Translations under genes and position numbers: made by a program
Source: Erinaceus europaeus
Lineage: Eukaryota; Chordata; Mammalia; Eulipotyphla; Erinaceidae
Reading direction: 5' to 3'
DNA: 64,000 nt
Assembly (NCBI RefSeq): GCF_950295315.1
Contig: NC_080164.1
Coordinates: 115,144,890 to 115,208,889 of the forward strand
Notes under the pieces: model-generated
Databases searched by the model: none
Seen by the model: only the letters and a program-made list of their open reading frames with translations
What the model was told of the DNA's origin: nothing
In this document: in pieces, positions 51,552 through 63,549 of the stretch
Layout: every line of letters starts with the position of its first letter
Numbering within the stretch: the stretch's first letter is position 1

Positions 51552-54500
51552 TTTTCTTTTTTATAATTTCTTTATTGGGGAATTCATGTTTTACATTTGA
51601 CAGTAAATACAATAGTTTATACATGCATAACATTTTCCAGTTTTCCATATCACAATACAACCACCACTAGGTCCTCTGTCATCCTTTTTGGAACTGTATT
51701 CCCCCCACAGCCCCCATCCCAGAGTCTTTAACTTTGGAGCAATATGTCAATTCCAGTTCAGGTTCTACTTGGGTTTTGGTTTTCTCTTCTGATCTTGTTT
51801 TTCAACTTTGCCTGAGAGTGAGATCATCCCATATTCATCCTTCTCTTTCTGACTCATTTTACTTAACATGATATTTTCAAGCTCAATCCAAGATCAGCTG
51901 AAAATGGTGAAGTCACCGTTTTTAATACCTGAGTGGCAATCCATTGTGTATATATACCACAACTTGCTCAGCCACTAATCTGTTGTTGGACACCTGTGTT
52001 GCTTCCAGGTTTTGGCTATTACAAATTGTGTTGCTAAGAACATATGTGTACGCATATCATTTTGGATGGGTGTGTTGGGTTCCATAGATTATATCCCCAG
52101 GAGAGGAATTGCAGGATCTTAGGGTAAGTCCATTTCTAGCATTCTAAGAGTTCTCCAGACTGTTCTCCACAGAGGTTGGGCCAATTGACATTCCCATCAG
52201 CAGTACAGGAGGGTTCCTTTGACCCCACAACCTTTCCAGCATGATATTCTCACAGGAGTAAAGTGGTAACTCATTGTTGTCTTTATTTGCATTTCTCTGA
52301 AAATCAAAGACTTGGAACATGTTTCATTGTGTTTCTCAGCCTGTGGATCTCTTCTGTAGTGAATATTCTGTTTGTGTCTTCTCTCAATTTTTGGATGGTG
52401 TTATTTGTTTTCTTGTTGTTGAGTGGCAAGCTCTTTATATATTCTGGTTATTAGCCTCTTGTCTGATGTATAGCATGTAAAGATCTTCTCCCATTCTGTG
52501 AGGGGTCTCTTGGTTTGGTAGTGGTTTCTTTTGCTATGAAGAAGCTTTTTAATTTGATGTAGTCCCATAGGTTTATACTTGCCTTAGTCTTCTTAGTAAT
52601 TGGATTTGTTTCATTGAAGATGTCTTTAAAATTTATGCAGAAAAGAGTTCTGCCAGTATTTTCCTCTAAGTATCTGATAGTTTGTGGTCTCACATCCAAG
52701 TTCTTGATCCACTTGGAATTTACTTTGGTATCTGGTGAAATATAGTGGTTCAGTTTCATTCATCTGCATTTTTCAACCCATTTTTTTCCAACACCATTTG
52801 TTGCAGAGACTCTGCTTTCCCCACTTAATAATCTTGGCACCTTTGCCAAAGATTAGATGTCCATAGTTGTGGGGGCTTACTTCTGGGGCTCACAGTTCTA
52901 TTCCACTGGTCAGGGTGTCTATTCATGTTCCAGTACGAAGCAGTTTTGATGGCAATGGCCCTATAATACAGTTTTGAGATCTGGGAGTACGATGACTCCA
53001 GTTCTGTTATTTCTTCTCAAGATGGTTTTGGTAATTCTAGGTCTTTTCTGGTTCTAGATAAACATTTGTAGCATGTGTTGTATTCTCCTAAAATTGTGGT
53101 TGGGATCTTGATGGGGATAGTATTAAATTTGTATATGGCTCTGGGTAGTATATTCATTTTGATGATGTTAATTCTTCCAACCCAAGAACATGGAATATCT
53201 TTCCAGTTCTTTGTGTCTTTTTCTATTTCCTTGAGTAGTGACTCATAATTTTCAGTATACAAGTCTTTCACTTCTTTGGTTAGGTTTATTCCTAGATATT
53301 TTATTGTCTTTTTTTTTTGCTATATTAAAAGGAATTGCTATCTGGATTTCATCTTCTCCTAACTTAGTATTTGTATAGAGGAATACCACTGACTTTTTAA
53401 TGTTTATTTTGTAGCCTGACACCTTACTGTATTGCCTGATGATTTCCAAAAGCTTCTTGCTGGATTCCTTAGGTTTCTCTACGTATACTGTCATGTCATC
53501 TGCAAAAAGTTTGACTTCTTCTCTTTCAATCTGTACCCCTTTGATTCCTTGCTCCTGCCTGATTGCTATGGCAAGAGCTTCCAACACTATGTTGAATTGT
53601 AATGGTGATAGTGGGCAGCCCTGTCTAGTACTTGATCTGCGTGGAAATGCTTCCAGTTTTTCACCATTGAGTATGATGTTGGTTGTAGGTTTGCTATATA
53701 TAGACTCCACTATCTTGACGAATTTTTCATCTATTCCTATTTTTGTAGTGTTTTAATCATAAAGTGATCTTGTATTTTGTCAAAGGCTTTCTCTGCATCT
53801 ATTGATATGACCATGTGGTCATTCGTCTTGCTTTTATTGATATGGAGGAGCATGTTGATTTATTTACATATATTAAACCAACCTTGCATCTCTGGGATAT
53901 ACCTCACTTGGTCATGATGAATAATCTTTTTAATATACTGCTGTATACAGTTGACTAAAATTTTGTTCAATATTTTAGCATCTATTTTCATCAGAGATAT
54001 TGGTCTGTCATTTTCTTTTTTGGTTGTGTCCCTTTCTGCTTTTTGTATCAGGGTTTGCTTAATAGAAGCTATAAGAGAGTATTCCAGTGTCTTCAATCTT
54101 CTGGAAGACTTTAAAAGTAGAGTTATTAGTTCTTCTTTGAAAATTTTGTAGAATTCATTTGTAAAACTATCTGGTCCAGTACTTTTATTTTGGGGAATTT
54201 TTTAAATAATTGTTTCAATTTCATTAGCTGTGATGGGCCTGTTCATGTTATCTAGTTAGTTATCTTTAGTTAGTTTTGGAAGTTCGTATGTGTCTAGGAT
54301 ATCGTCCATTTCTTCCAGGTTCTCTAGCTTGGTGGCATATAGTTGTTCATAGAAGCCTCGCATGATATATTGAATTTCTGTGGTGTCTGTTGTGATATCT
54401 CCTCTTTCATTTATGATCTGATTTATTTGGGTCTTCTCCCTTTTTGTTTTGTGAGTCTGGCTAAAGGTTCTTGATTTTGATCACTCTTTCAAAGAACCAA

Positions 54501-56080
54501 CATTTACTTTCATTGATATTTTGTATGGTTTTCTTATTTTCAATATTTCTGCCCTAACTTTAGTGATTTTTGTCCTTCTGGTTGCTTTAGGGTTCCTTTG
54601 TTCTTCTTCTAGGTCTTTAAGATATGCAGTGAGGCTGTGTATTTGTTCTTTTTATTGTTTCATAATGTGTGCTTTTGTGGCTATGAACTTCCCTCTCAGT
54701 TCTGCCTTACCTGTGTCTCAAATATTTTGATAGCATGTGTCTTCATTTTCATTGAACTTTTGAAACATTTTTGATTTCTTCCTTAATTTCCTCTTTGACC
54801 CAGTAGTTGGTAAGTAGTGTATTGTTGAGCTTCCACATTTGGGACTATTCCTATTCGTTTGTTGATTGTTATGTGTTAATTTAATTCCACTGTGGTCTGA
54901 GAAGATGCTTGGGATGATTTCAATGCTCTTGAGTTTGCTGATGCTGTCTTTGTGGCCTAATATATGATCTATCCTTGAGAATGACCCATGTGGATTTAAG
55001 TAAAATGTGTACTCCAGTTTCTTGGGATGAATGACTCTGAAAATGTCCAGTAGTTCTAGTTTATCTCCTCAGTTAGTTCCCTCATTTATTTATTGATTTT
55101 TCTGCCTGGATGATCTGTCACATTGAGAGAGTGGGGTGTAGAGGTCCCCTACTGTGACTGTGTTGCTGTTAATATATTGCTGTAACTCTTTCAGTAGATG
55201 TTTGATATATTTTATGGCTTCTATACCATTCTATATAGCATGCTATGAGATCCCTCTCTCAGTACTTTTTAAAATTACTGATCACTCTTGCCTGGATTGA
55301 CTTGTGTCTAAGTAAGATACATAAAGAGTTTACAGTTGTGGAAATTTACAGTTGTTTTAGTATTATCTCAATCCCTGAGTTGGAGCACCAAGGCTGTTAA
55401 AAGCCTCTTTTTGTTCTTTTTCTTCCCTGTAGGCCTGAGGGCTTTTAAACTATAAGTAGGCTTCTTAGCTTAATTGTTCACTCCTGACCAAGAGATAAAG
55501 CAGTGTGGGGGAGAGATAGCACAGTGGTTATGCAAATAGACTCTCACAACCCAAGGATGCAGTCAGGCTAAATTCAGCTTCTCTGTGAAGCTGGGCAGCA
55601 CTGCTGGGCCCTGTGAGTTTCTAAACAAGTCCCATTTATAGTCTGTAGGTTCTGAGGCAACTATTCACTGTGTTCTCATCAGCAGCACAATATGGAAAGG
55701 CTCCCACCACACAGCCCCACAGTCAAGCCATAAGGTGTAGATAGTCTCCTGAGTTTCCTGGTAAGTTCTCTGTTTCCTGTCACCAGCACAGTTCCTCCCC
55801 CCTGCAGCTCCAGCCTCTGAGGGCAGAATCAATGGAGACTCAAAGTTGTATTTGGTGAGTTTTACGAGGAAGTCCTTTTTTTGGTAAAACAGAGTGGAGG
55901 TTGTGCCTCAACCAGTAAACTTCAGGAGCATTAGCAGCCACTTAATCTCTCCCTAGGCTCCTCTCTGTCCAGGAGCCACATGTATTTGCACTCACCAGTG
56001 GTTTGATGGATTCCTGAAATCATTCTAGTCCTGCCTTGTTGTGGTCCCAGATGATCTCCTTTGGTATTCCTAGTTGACCC
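51552..56080 (-). mobile_element. L1, 4.5 kb, 5' and 3' ends present, ORF1 missing
   Basis: Flanked by an 18-bp target duplication with one mismatch ('aagaaatcaRtgtttttc', 51534-51551 and 56081-56098). 3' UTR is about 51552-51870, ORF2 about 51870-55310, and 5' UTR about 55330-56080. ORF1 and roughly the first 130 codons of ORF2 (endonuclease start) are gone. Like the L1 at 3317, it keeps both ends but lost its middle. It cannot encode working proteins. Confidence 0.9.
51870..55310 (-). pseudogene. L1 ORF2 pseudogene with reverse transcriptase region
   Basis: Minus-strand frames carry L1 ORF2 text. 53252-53710 contains '[19 protein letters not shown]' and the reverse transcriptase catalytic motif 'LFADDMTVY' (FADD at about 53495-53506). 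53017-53271 reads '[20 protein letters not shown]'. 52451-52759 reads 'IKNLDVRPQTIRYLEEN'. Frameshifts and stops separate these blocks. The endonuclease N-terminus is missing and the C-terminal part is broken, so it is a pseudogene. Confidence 0.93.
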
Positions 56081-56098
56081 AAGAAATCAGTGTTTTTC

Positions 56099-57255
56099 AT
56101 TGTCTGGTGTCAACTACCTTGGTAATTTTCATTTCATATATTTCTTTAGAAAAGAATAAGTTCATCCCCTTTTAGTCTATCTTACCCTGGAAGTGGACTT
56201 TTCTTCTGATGCTAGAAATGTGGGAACCATATAATTTTTAGTTAAACACCTAGAAGAGGCCAAACTACAAAACAAAATAAATCAAATCAAAACAAAAAAG
56301 ATCCTCCAAATTTGGTGGGAGAACCTGTGTTTGGAGAATCTGTTTTTTATTGTCCTTTAGACCTTTGTCACATATGCTCATGGGCTCATGGGACACTAAG
56401 GGCTCTGGAGAGAGCTTCCTTAAGCCTAATTGGAAACTAACCTTTTGTGTGCCCTTTATGAAACATAAATCTGATCCTGCTGTTCCAGTTTAAATTTCAC
56501 AAATGAGTCCCCATTGTAAAGACGTCACAAGCTGGCAGGAAATGAAAGGCTTCTAATTCGCTGTGTGTCACCTGGAAGAAGTGCATGCACTGAGCAATTA
56601 GAAGTGAAGACTGGGAGAAGCCTGGCACAAAGAGGCAGGAGATATGTGAGAGGACTGCATCCTAAGATTTGTCTCAGATCTCTAGACCAAAGGACACCAT
56701 TCACTTTTAGAAGATATTCTGGCTTAAAACCAAACAGTTGCAATTTGGAGCCTGGCTCTCAGAAAATCTGCACATTTCAAATAAATATGCACTTTATAAA
56801 ATTCAGTGCTTTACAAGCTTTCAGGCTAAGTCTCCAATCAGTGTGGGTGCAACAAACCTATAGATGTCTCTATTGTTTATTTAATAGAGATGTGAATGTC
56901 AAGATTGAGTTCTGGAAGGGTAACTAAGGTAACTTTGGAACAAGTCTTTCTTGAGCACTTTGGAGTCTTGCCAAGCATTTGACACTTCATGAGACTGATT
57001 ATGGGCTGACTTTTAAATTAGAGGACTTGCGCCAACAGGTCACTCATGATTATAGATCATGTGTTAATCGCAGAACATTGTACTGAGTGCAATGGAGCAG
57101 GGAGGAAAAATAGAAATCATGTTCTTTATACAATATGCATTGCTAGTTGTGTGATATATTCATTTATGGATATAAGGCAGCAGAGTGAATATTTATAATT
57201 AGCATGAATGGAAAGGTTTTACCTGATCCCATCAAAATCAGACACCATTACCCTT
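56099..57255. other. Mostly unassigned; L2-like piece at 56465-56530
   Basis: A short L2-like run ('aaatctgatcctgctgttcc', 'aaatgagtccccattgtaaa') is the only repeat I suspect. A CRE-like 'gacgtcac' lies at 56521-56528. Frames at 56565-56927 (plus) and 56525-56743 (minus) lack recognisable domains. Confidence 0.4.
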
Positions 57256-57400
57256 CTCACATGAGGATTACAGCACAAGCTTTAGCATGCAGTACAGAGC
57301 CTGGGTTCGAGCCTGGGCTTATCTGAGGTGTCATGGGGAGCACTAGGTGTGTTTTCTAGAAGATAGAGCAGTGTTGAGACATTTCTCTTCTTTTTCTCTC
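57256..57400 (+). mobile_element. tRNA-like SINE with intact B box, sense
   Basis: 'aggattacagcacaagcttt' and a good B box 'gggttcgagcctgggc' at about 57303. The family is not one of A to D. Confidence 0.55.
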
Positions 57401-57403
57401 TAT

Positions 57404-57577
57404 TTTTAAAAATATGTATTTATTACTGGATCGAGACAGAAATTGAGAGGAGAGTGGGAGTAGAGAGGGAGAGAGACAGAGAGATATCTGCAACCATGCA
57501 GGTGGGGATTAGGGACTTGAACGCAGGACCTTGTGCACTGTAATGTGAGTACCAGGTGTGCCACCACCTGCCTCCCT
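57404..57577 (-). mobile_element. SINE-B, antisense
   Basis: Tail 'tgtatttattactggatcga', 'gggacttgaacgcaggacct', head 'gtgccaccacctgcctcc'. About 30 bp of the body are missing around 57495. Confidence 0.9.
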
Positions 57578-57654
57578 AATAAAAAACTACTACTATGCTT
57601 CATTATCATGCTAACACAAAGCCTTGAGTTCATTCCTTATTGCCTTTCTTTTTC

Positions 57655-57800
57655 TTTTCTTCTTCTTCTTCTTCTTTTTTTTTTTTTTTGCTTATTTAGA
57701 CTAGAGCACTGCTCAGATCTGATAACTCTGATTTATGGTAATCCTGGTAGCTGAACTTGGCACCTTTTAACCTCAAGGATGAAATAGAGACTTTTTAGGG
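57655..57800 (-). mobile_element. SINE-D, antisense, with CTT and T runs
   Basis: A (CTT)n and T16 run (57658-57690) precede 'agagcactgctcagatctga' and 'gctgaacttggcacctttta'. Confidence 0.68.
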
Positions 57801-57879
57801 ACCTTTGTGGTGTTTAAGGTATGAATGTCCCCATCTCTCTCTCTCTCTCTTTCAAATATATTTTCAAATTCTTTTTTTT

Positions 57880-58022
57880 GAATATTTACTAATTTCTTCA
57901 TCTCTCTATGACACATAGAGAGAGGAAGAACATCACTCTGGCAATATGCAATGCAGGGAATGAGATTCAGGACCCGATGGCTAGGAGTACAGCACTTTAT
58001 CTACTGCACCAATCCCCAGACT
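57880..58022 (-). mobile_element. SINE-G, antisense
   Basis: 'gaagaacatcactctggcaa' and 'cactttatctactgcaccaa' parallel the copy at 19.3 kb. The reverse B box is degraded ('gagattcaggacc'). Confidence 0.6.
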
Positions 58023-59095
58023 CTCTTTTTATCTGAAAAATTCATTTCAGAGTGATCACAGTGACAGAAACTAAAAATGAAAAAAAAATGCTAATACATG
58101 ATCACATAGATCTGGGGTGAAGTATATACCATAAACACAAATTGCTATGAAAATGCTAGACATATGATGGGAACAAAAAGGGTCTTTGAGCTAAATGTTA
58201 TCTGCAGGGGATAAAAATATGTCCACTATAGGTCAATATTCTAGGGTGTTCAGATTCACAATCCAACAATTTCAACACATAATGTAAATATATTGCTGTT
58301 GTTGTCTCCACCCGAATGAAAAAAAAAGGCCCTTATTCAGTGAAATTATACGTGTGAGACCATGGATTCTCACAAAAGTATGGGTAAAACTGGACTTCTA
58401 TTTTAACATGAAGACTTCCCATATCAGGAGATGCGATGTAATTTTAAATTAAGCAATGCCAATTAAAGTGCTTTGAGAACCTTTCTGGGGGAATGATTTG
58501 CCCAGATCTTTTAGGTGTTACATTTTAATAGGTTGTTTTTTGTTTCTTAATAATTGGGCAGCTGCTACATTCTTGTAAATGAGTTGATTTGGAATGGATG
58601 CCCTTTGGTTAATACACTCCATATTTCCTCTTGGTGAAGTAAATCTTTGAATTTTTTTTTAAACCTTCTGCCTGCCTGTGTATGTTGTAGTAGTAGCTAA
58701 TATAACTATTTGCAATATGCTGCCTGACAACTTGAGGTTAAAAAGGGTTGAATTGAATGTGGTGACAGCACATACTTCCAATTTTAAGATAGGCAGGTGA
58801 TGCATAGGTTGCAAGACTCCAAGGAAATTGCGTATCCCTGCTAGTATCAACAAGACAGGTTTTCATGCCACTGCTTGGTATTCCATCTAGAAGCTTGTTG
58901 AGTATTTAGGTAGGTTTCTAGTGCCTATCTATATCTGTGACCTTGCCCTTGCTTCTAATTAATCCTTCAGGGTGTCTTTTATGTCCTAAATGACTCCCTT
59001 CTGCACATGCTCGACTTTGGGGTCCCTCCGGTGTCTGTTATCACAGCAATGTGTTCCCCTCTATAGTTCTGACAGTCATAATCACTAGAAAGTAA
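58023..59095. other. Unassigned AT-rich sequence
   Basis: About 1 kb with no young repeat. It contains 'gccaattaaagtgctttgag' and 'cttaataattgggcagctgc', which look like homeodomain-type AT-rich sites. No exon seen. Confidence 0.5.
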
Positions 59096-59406
59096 TTTTT
59101 TTTTTTGTCTCCAGGGTTACTGCTGAGGCTTGGTGCCACACTTTGACTCCACTGCTCCTGGAGGTTATTTTTTTCCCTTTTGTTTCCCTTTTGCTGCCAT
59201 TGTTGTTTAATAGGACAGAGAAAAATCAAGAGAAGAGGGGAAAACAGAGAGGGGAGAGAAAGATAGACACCTGCAGACCTGCTTCACCGCTTGTGAAGCG
59301 ACCTCCCTGCAGGTGGGGAGCAGGGGCGCTCGAACTGGGATGCTTAAGCTGGTCCTTGTGCTTTGCGCCATATGTATTTAACCTGCTGCATTACCACCTG
59401 GCCCCC
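59096..59406 (-). mobile_element. SINE-A with 3' extension, antisense
   Basis: 'tgtctccagggttactgctg', 'ttgctgccattgttgtttaa', 'ctgcagacctgcttcaccgc', head 'gctgcattaccacctggccc'. Confidence 0.93.
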
Positions 59407-59457
59407 AATTTTTTAAACTTATTTTTACTTATTTTGGATAGAGACAGAGAGAAATTG

Positions 59458-59498
<41 letters not shown>

Positions 59499-59621
59499 TT
59501 TGCAGAACTATGTCATTGCTTGTGAAATTTCCCACCTGCAGGTGGGGATGAGGTGCTTGAACCTTGGTCCTTGCCCATGGTAATGTGTGCACTTACCTGG
59601 GTGATCAACTGTCTGGTCCCA
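59407..59621 (-). mobile_element. SINE-B, antisense, with (TA)n expansion
   Basis: 'attttggatagagacagaga' is followed by a (TA)n run at 59457-59500, which replaces the usual 'gggagaggga' body. The head reads 'gatcaactgtctggtccc'. Confidence 0.85.
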
Positions 59622-59654
59622 GAAATGAATACTTTTAAGGAAATAGTGTATCTT

Positions 59655-60180
59655 TCTTATTTATTTATTTTTTATTTATAAAAATTCAAACACTGACAAA
59701 ACCATAGGATAAGAGGGGTACTACACCACACCATTCCCACCACCAGAGCTCCATATCCCACCTCCTCCCTTGATAGCTTTCCTATTCTTTAACCCTCTGG
59801 GAGTATGGACCGAAGTTGTCATCTTGGCTCTGCCCACTAATTATAACATCTTCTTTAAACCCTTCTACTAGGATCCCAGAGTTACTATGTGTAAATCTAA
59901 CCTCAGAGGGCTATTAGTACTTTTACTTTGGGGTATGTGATTGCCCCTCGTTTATGGACACATGTACACTTGTACGCAGAACCCTAATCCCTAGACTATA
60001 CCTAGTATCTGGAACTTTGCTAGATAATATGCCATCTGAAATGGAACTAATTGTGTTAGGGAAGATATCACCAGATTAGGGGAGTTGAGAGGTTGATATC
60101 TCAGGCTTGGTGTCTCTGGTAACAATCTACACTAATAAGTCACTTGCAGCATAATGTGGCATGGCAGCACTGGTAGCATG
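59655..60180 (-). mobile_element. Element E, older copy with internal deletion
   Basis: The tail ('ttttatttataaaaattcaa', 'accataggataagaggggta') runs to 'gagtatggaccgaag', then jumps to deep E sequence ('tttatggacacatgtacact', 'gccatctgaaatggaactaa', 'tgatatctcaggcttggtgt'). The orientation does not change. Confidence 0.75.
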
Positions 60181-60219
60181 ATTTAATTGAGGTCAACAGA
60201 AGCAGTGCAATTCTTATAA

Positions 60220-60420
60220 TACTTGGAATATGTTATTCCACTTCTTCCATGCCTCTAGAGTTTGTGATGAGAAATCTGTTGAGAGACTGATAGCTCTACG
60301 TCTATATGTCAGTTCCTTCCTTTCTATAGCAACTTGCTTTCTTTGTCCTTGACTTTGGATAGTTTTGCTGTGTCGTGTTATGTGCTATTTTGGATTAAGG
60401 GATCTGGATGGCTGGGAGCA
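60220..60420 (-). mobile_element. Probable old L1 fragment, antisense
   Basis: 'gatgagaaatctgttgagag' and 'tttctttgtccttgactttg' follow the antisense text of old L1 sequence near the ORF1/ORF2 boundary. Diverged. Confidence 0.45.
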
Positions 60421-60692
60421 AGGAATGAGAGGAACCCAGAAATCATTCTACACACACAATGGCTTTGAACACACAATTAAGACATGCAGTTATAATGGCT
60501 ATGAGCTGTGAACTCTGCTCTAGTTCTTATGGCCTTGAAGCAATGCAATGTATATTGTCATGGAAAGGAAGGTCCAAGGCAAAAACTTTCCCAGAGACAA
60601 ATATCTGACTAATACCTTATATGATAACCATGCCTTGTTAAGCAAAGAGTCATGATGGCTTGGATGAATGATAAGTATATAGAATTGATGTA
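60421..60692. other. Unassigned sequence
   Basis: No repeat family or exon recognised. Confidence 0.5.
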
Positions 60693-60734
60693 TCTGTAAA
60701 GTTAGGTCTGTAAAGTTAGGTCTGTAAAGTTAGA
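60693..60734. repeat. 14-bp unit, three tandem copies
   Basis: 'tctgtaaagttagg' occurs three times head to tail, with one mismatch in the last base of the third copy. Confidence 0.96.
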
Positions 60735-61067
60735 GTGGTAGTCACATACAAACTACCTAATGGATATCATATACAACAAAGCCTATAGGAGTCACATGAA
60801 GTGTACATAATCTTGGTTTCTTGATATTTGGCTAATCTGATTTAAAATTTTGCTTTCAATGATTATATTGTACTACGCACCAATAGAAGGAGCTCACACT
60901 TTTGTTTTGAGGCTGAATCCATGGATTCCCTTTCCATTGGAAAACCTTTTTAGATGAAGTCCCTCCAGCCAAGACTTGCTCAGTATATTGTATGTGTGCA
61001 TCTTTTCTTTCACTTCAGGATGATTTGGGTACCTGAAATTCCAACACTGTATGTTAATTCACTAGTT
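60735..61067. other. Unassigned sequence
   Basis: No repeat family or exon recognised. Confidence 0.5.
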
Positions 61068-61275
61068 TTTTAAATTTTAATTTAAAAAATTGTATTTTAT
61101 TATCTTTCTTTTGTTTGAAAGGGGGTGATATAGAGGGAGAGAGGCAGAGAGACACCTGAAATAGTACTTCACCACTTGCAAATCTTTCCCCCTGCAGGTG
61201 GGGACCAAGGACTTGAACCTGGGTCCTTACGTACTATAATGCGTGCGCTCAACCAGGTGCGTCACCACCTGGCCC
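61068..61275 (-). mobile_element. SINE-B, antisense
   Basis: 'cctgcaggtggggaccaagg', 'aatgcgtgcgctcaaccagg', head 'gtgcgtcaccacctggcccc'. The preserved CpGs suggest a younger copy. It abuts the tail of element E. Confidence 0.92.
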
Positions 61276-63340
61276 CTTAAATTTTTATTTATAAAATAGA
61301 AATACTGACACAACAATAGGATAAGAGGGATACATTTCCATGCAATGCCCACTGTCAGAGCTTTATAACCAATCCCCTCCCTTGATAGCTTCCCTATTCT
61401 TTATCCCTCTGGGAGTATGGATCAGGATCATTGTGGGGTGTAGAAGGTGGAATGTCTGGCTTCTGTAACTGCTTCTCGGCTGAACATGGGCATTGACAGG
61501 TTGGTCTGTACTCCTAGCTTGTTTCTCTCTTTCCCTAGTGGGGCAGAGGTCTGGGGATGGGGGCTCCAAGACACATTGGTGGGGTCATCAGCTTAGGGAA
61601 GTCAGGTTGGCATCATGGTTGCATGTGGAATTTGGTGGCTGAAAAAAGGAGTTAACATATAAAGCCAAACAAATTGTTGACAAGTTATAAACCTAAAGCC
61701 AAGAATATTGCAGATGAAGATATGGGGTCTCCGTTTTGGAAAAAGCTAGTAGATATATCCAAGGGGCCCATAACCTTACTAGTTTTTGCCTGAGCTTGAC
61801 ATATAATGTGCAGGTAGATTCAAGTTATTGTCTGCATAGATGATATCATAGTTGGAAAAAGGGCTAGAAAACTGGATCAAGGAAGTGAGTAGCTCCCAAA
61901 TATGGGAAATATACATAAAATATATAAATGTTGTTAACTGCAAACCCCATCAATTTGATCTGGGGCCCATATTCAGCACAGGAGCCTATGTAGTCTCTGC
62001 ATCCCTGTAGGTCTGAGTTCACACTCTGTGGCCATGACTAGGAACATTCCAGACTGCAATAATTTTGGGATCCATCTTCCTTGGGTAGTAGGTAGAGTAT
62101 GTTGTCCAACCTCCACTCATAGAAAGGAACTTTCTCTATTATTATTGATCCACATTGAGGATAAGATCCTACAGGAGTCCACAAAGGGGTCCATTATGTT
62201 TTTCCTGATGGAGATGACCACTGACAGTGGTGAGACGGATCCACTAGAGTTCTTGGCCCACCATGTTTGTGTGGGAATCCCAGGACTCCCTGACTAGGGC
62301 CCCAGGTGATGGGATGGCCTGATAGTGATGAAAGAATCATCATTAAGGTATACCAGTCTTTTGCCCTTCTCCAGCTTTTGTAGTCCTTACTTTGTCTGAC
62401 AGGGTTAGCTTTGGATTGAGTGGGGGACAATAGGAAGCAGGTGAGGAGAGTATCTGGGTTTAAGCAGAAACTGTTTCATTTGGTACTTTAAGGTGTCTTT
62501 TTAGGTATTTATACTTGCTTGTTTTGTTTGACTCACTGCAAATTATTGTGCATTTTTTCTTTAAGGTATATATATTTCCTCTAACTTATGGATACATATA
62601 CATATGCCCTATCTTGTGGGCTCAGTCAATATCTAGGTTTTGAGATTTTGCTAAAAAGTGTGCCACCCAAAATGGAATTAAGGAGTCCTATGAGCTAGGA
62701 AATATCTCACCAGAGTGATGAAGCTGAAACGTTGACATTCCACACCTGAACTCTCTGGACACAGTTCGAATTGAAGCATGCTGAGGTGATACTGGTTGCA
62801 TTGATTAGGTTGGGATGAGCAGGTGCAGTATCAGTTGGTATGAAGTATGCAGGAAAGTGAGCCCCACGCTACAGGTTCCAGGACTGGGAGATGTATGGGA
62901 TTTATAGAGAAAGGGGAAGGTTCCTGCTGTCTTAGGGTTTAAGAAGGCAGTAGATAATTATTGCTATAACCAAAACTTGGCAATTGGGTTAACTTTGAAA
63001 AATCCCATTGTTAGGATTTTCTGGATCATACTACGCCTTGCCATAATTTGTGTCCTTTTATGCTATTTATATATAGCTGTATCTTATAAAGTAACACCAC
63101 CAGGTGTTTCTGTTCTCCCTGGTCTAAACTTTTAGGAGATTTAATACTTCAAAGAACATGTCATTATTAGGAATTAACAATTTGAGCCTACTGTTAAAAT
63201 TCAGTCTGATTACCAATTTGAAGTCTTAAGTTCTTAGATTGAAGGAACATATACTTAGCCTATACATCAAAAATATTGAGACATTCAATCCATTTTTCCA
63301 TCTCATATTAATTAGTTATTTGTGAGACTATGAGTTAATA
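61276..63340 (-). mobile_element. Element E, nearly complete (~2.06 kb), antisense
   Basis: From the tail ('aatttttatttataaaatag') through all interior landmarks seen at 15 kb ('ctgatgggatggcctgatag', 'gaagcatgctgaggtgatac') to 'catctcatattaattag'. Similarity to the 15-kb copy fades at about the same place. Short frames (61363-61569, 62028-62297, 62194-62430) carry no recognised domain. To the right it meets an L1 ORF2 fragment at about 63358. Confidence 0.85.
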
Positions 63341-63357
63341 TCAGTGTATTGTTTGTT

Positions 63358-63545
63358 TCTGTTTTAGTCTTCCTTGCAATTGGGTTGTATCCTCAAAGAT
63401 GTCCTTGAGGTTTAGGTTGGCAAGTGTTCCACCAATGTTTTCCTCTATGTATTTGATAGTTTCTGGTCTAACATCCAGGTCCTCAATCCATTTGGATTTG
63501 ACTTTTGTTTCTGGTGAGATAAAGTGGTTAAGGTTTATTCTTTGT
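63358..63545 (-). pseudogene. L1 ORF2 fragment next to E
   Basis: On the minus strand this reads 'KWIEDLDVRPETIKYIEEN' followed by 'GTLANLNLKDIF', homologous to 'IKNLDVRPQTIRYLEEN' of the L1 at 52.7 kb. It then leaves ORF2 at the point where E starts, about 250 residues before the normal C-terminus. On the other side a T run and an E-like tail interrupt it. Confidence 0.8.
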
Positions 63546-63549
63546 TTTT

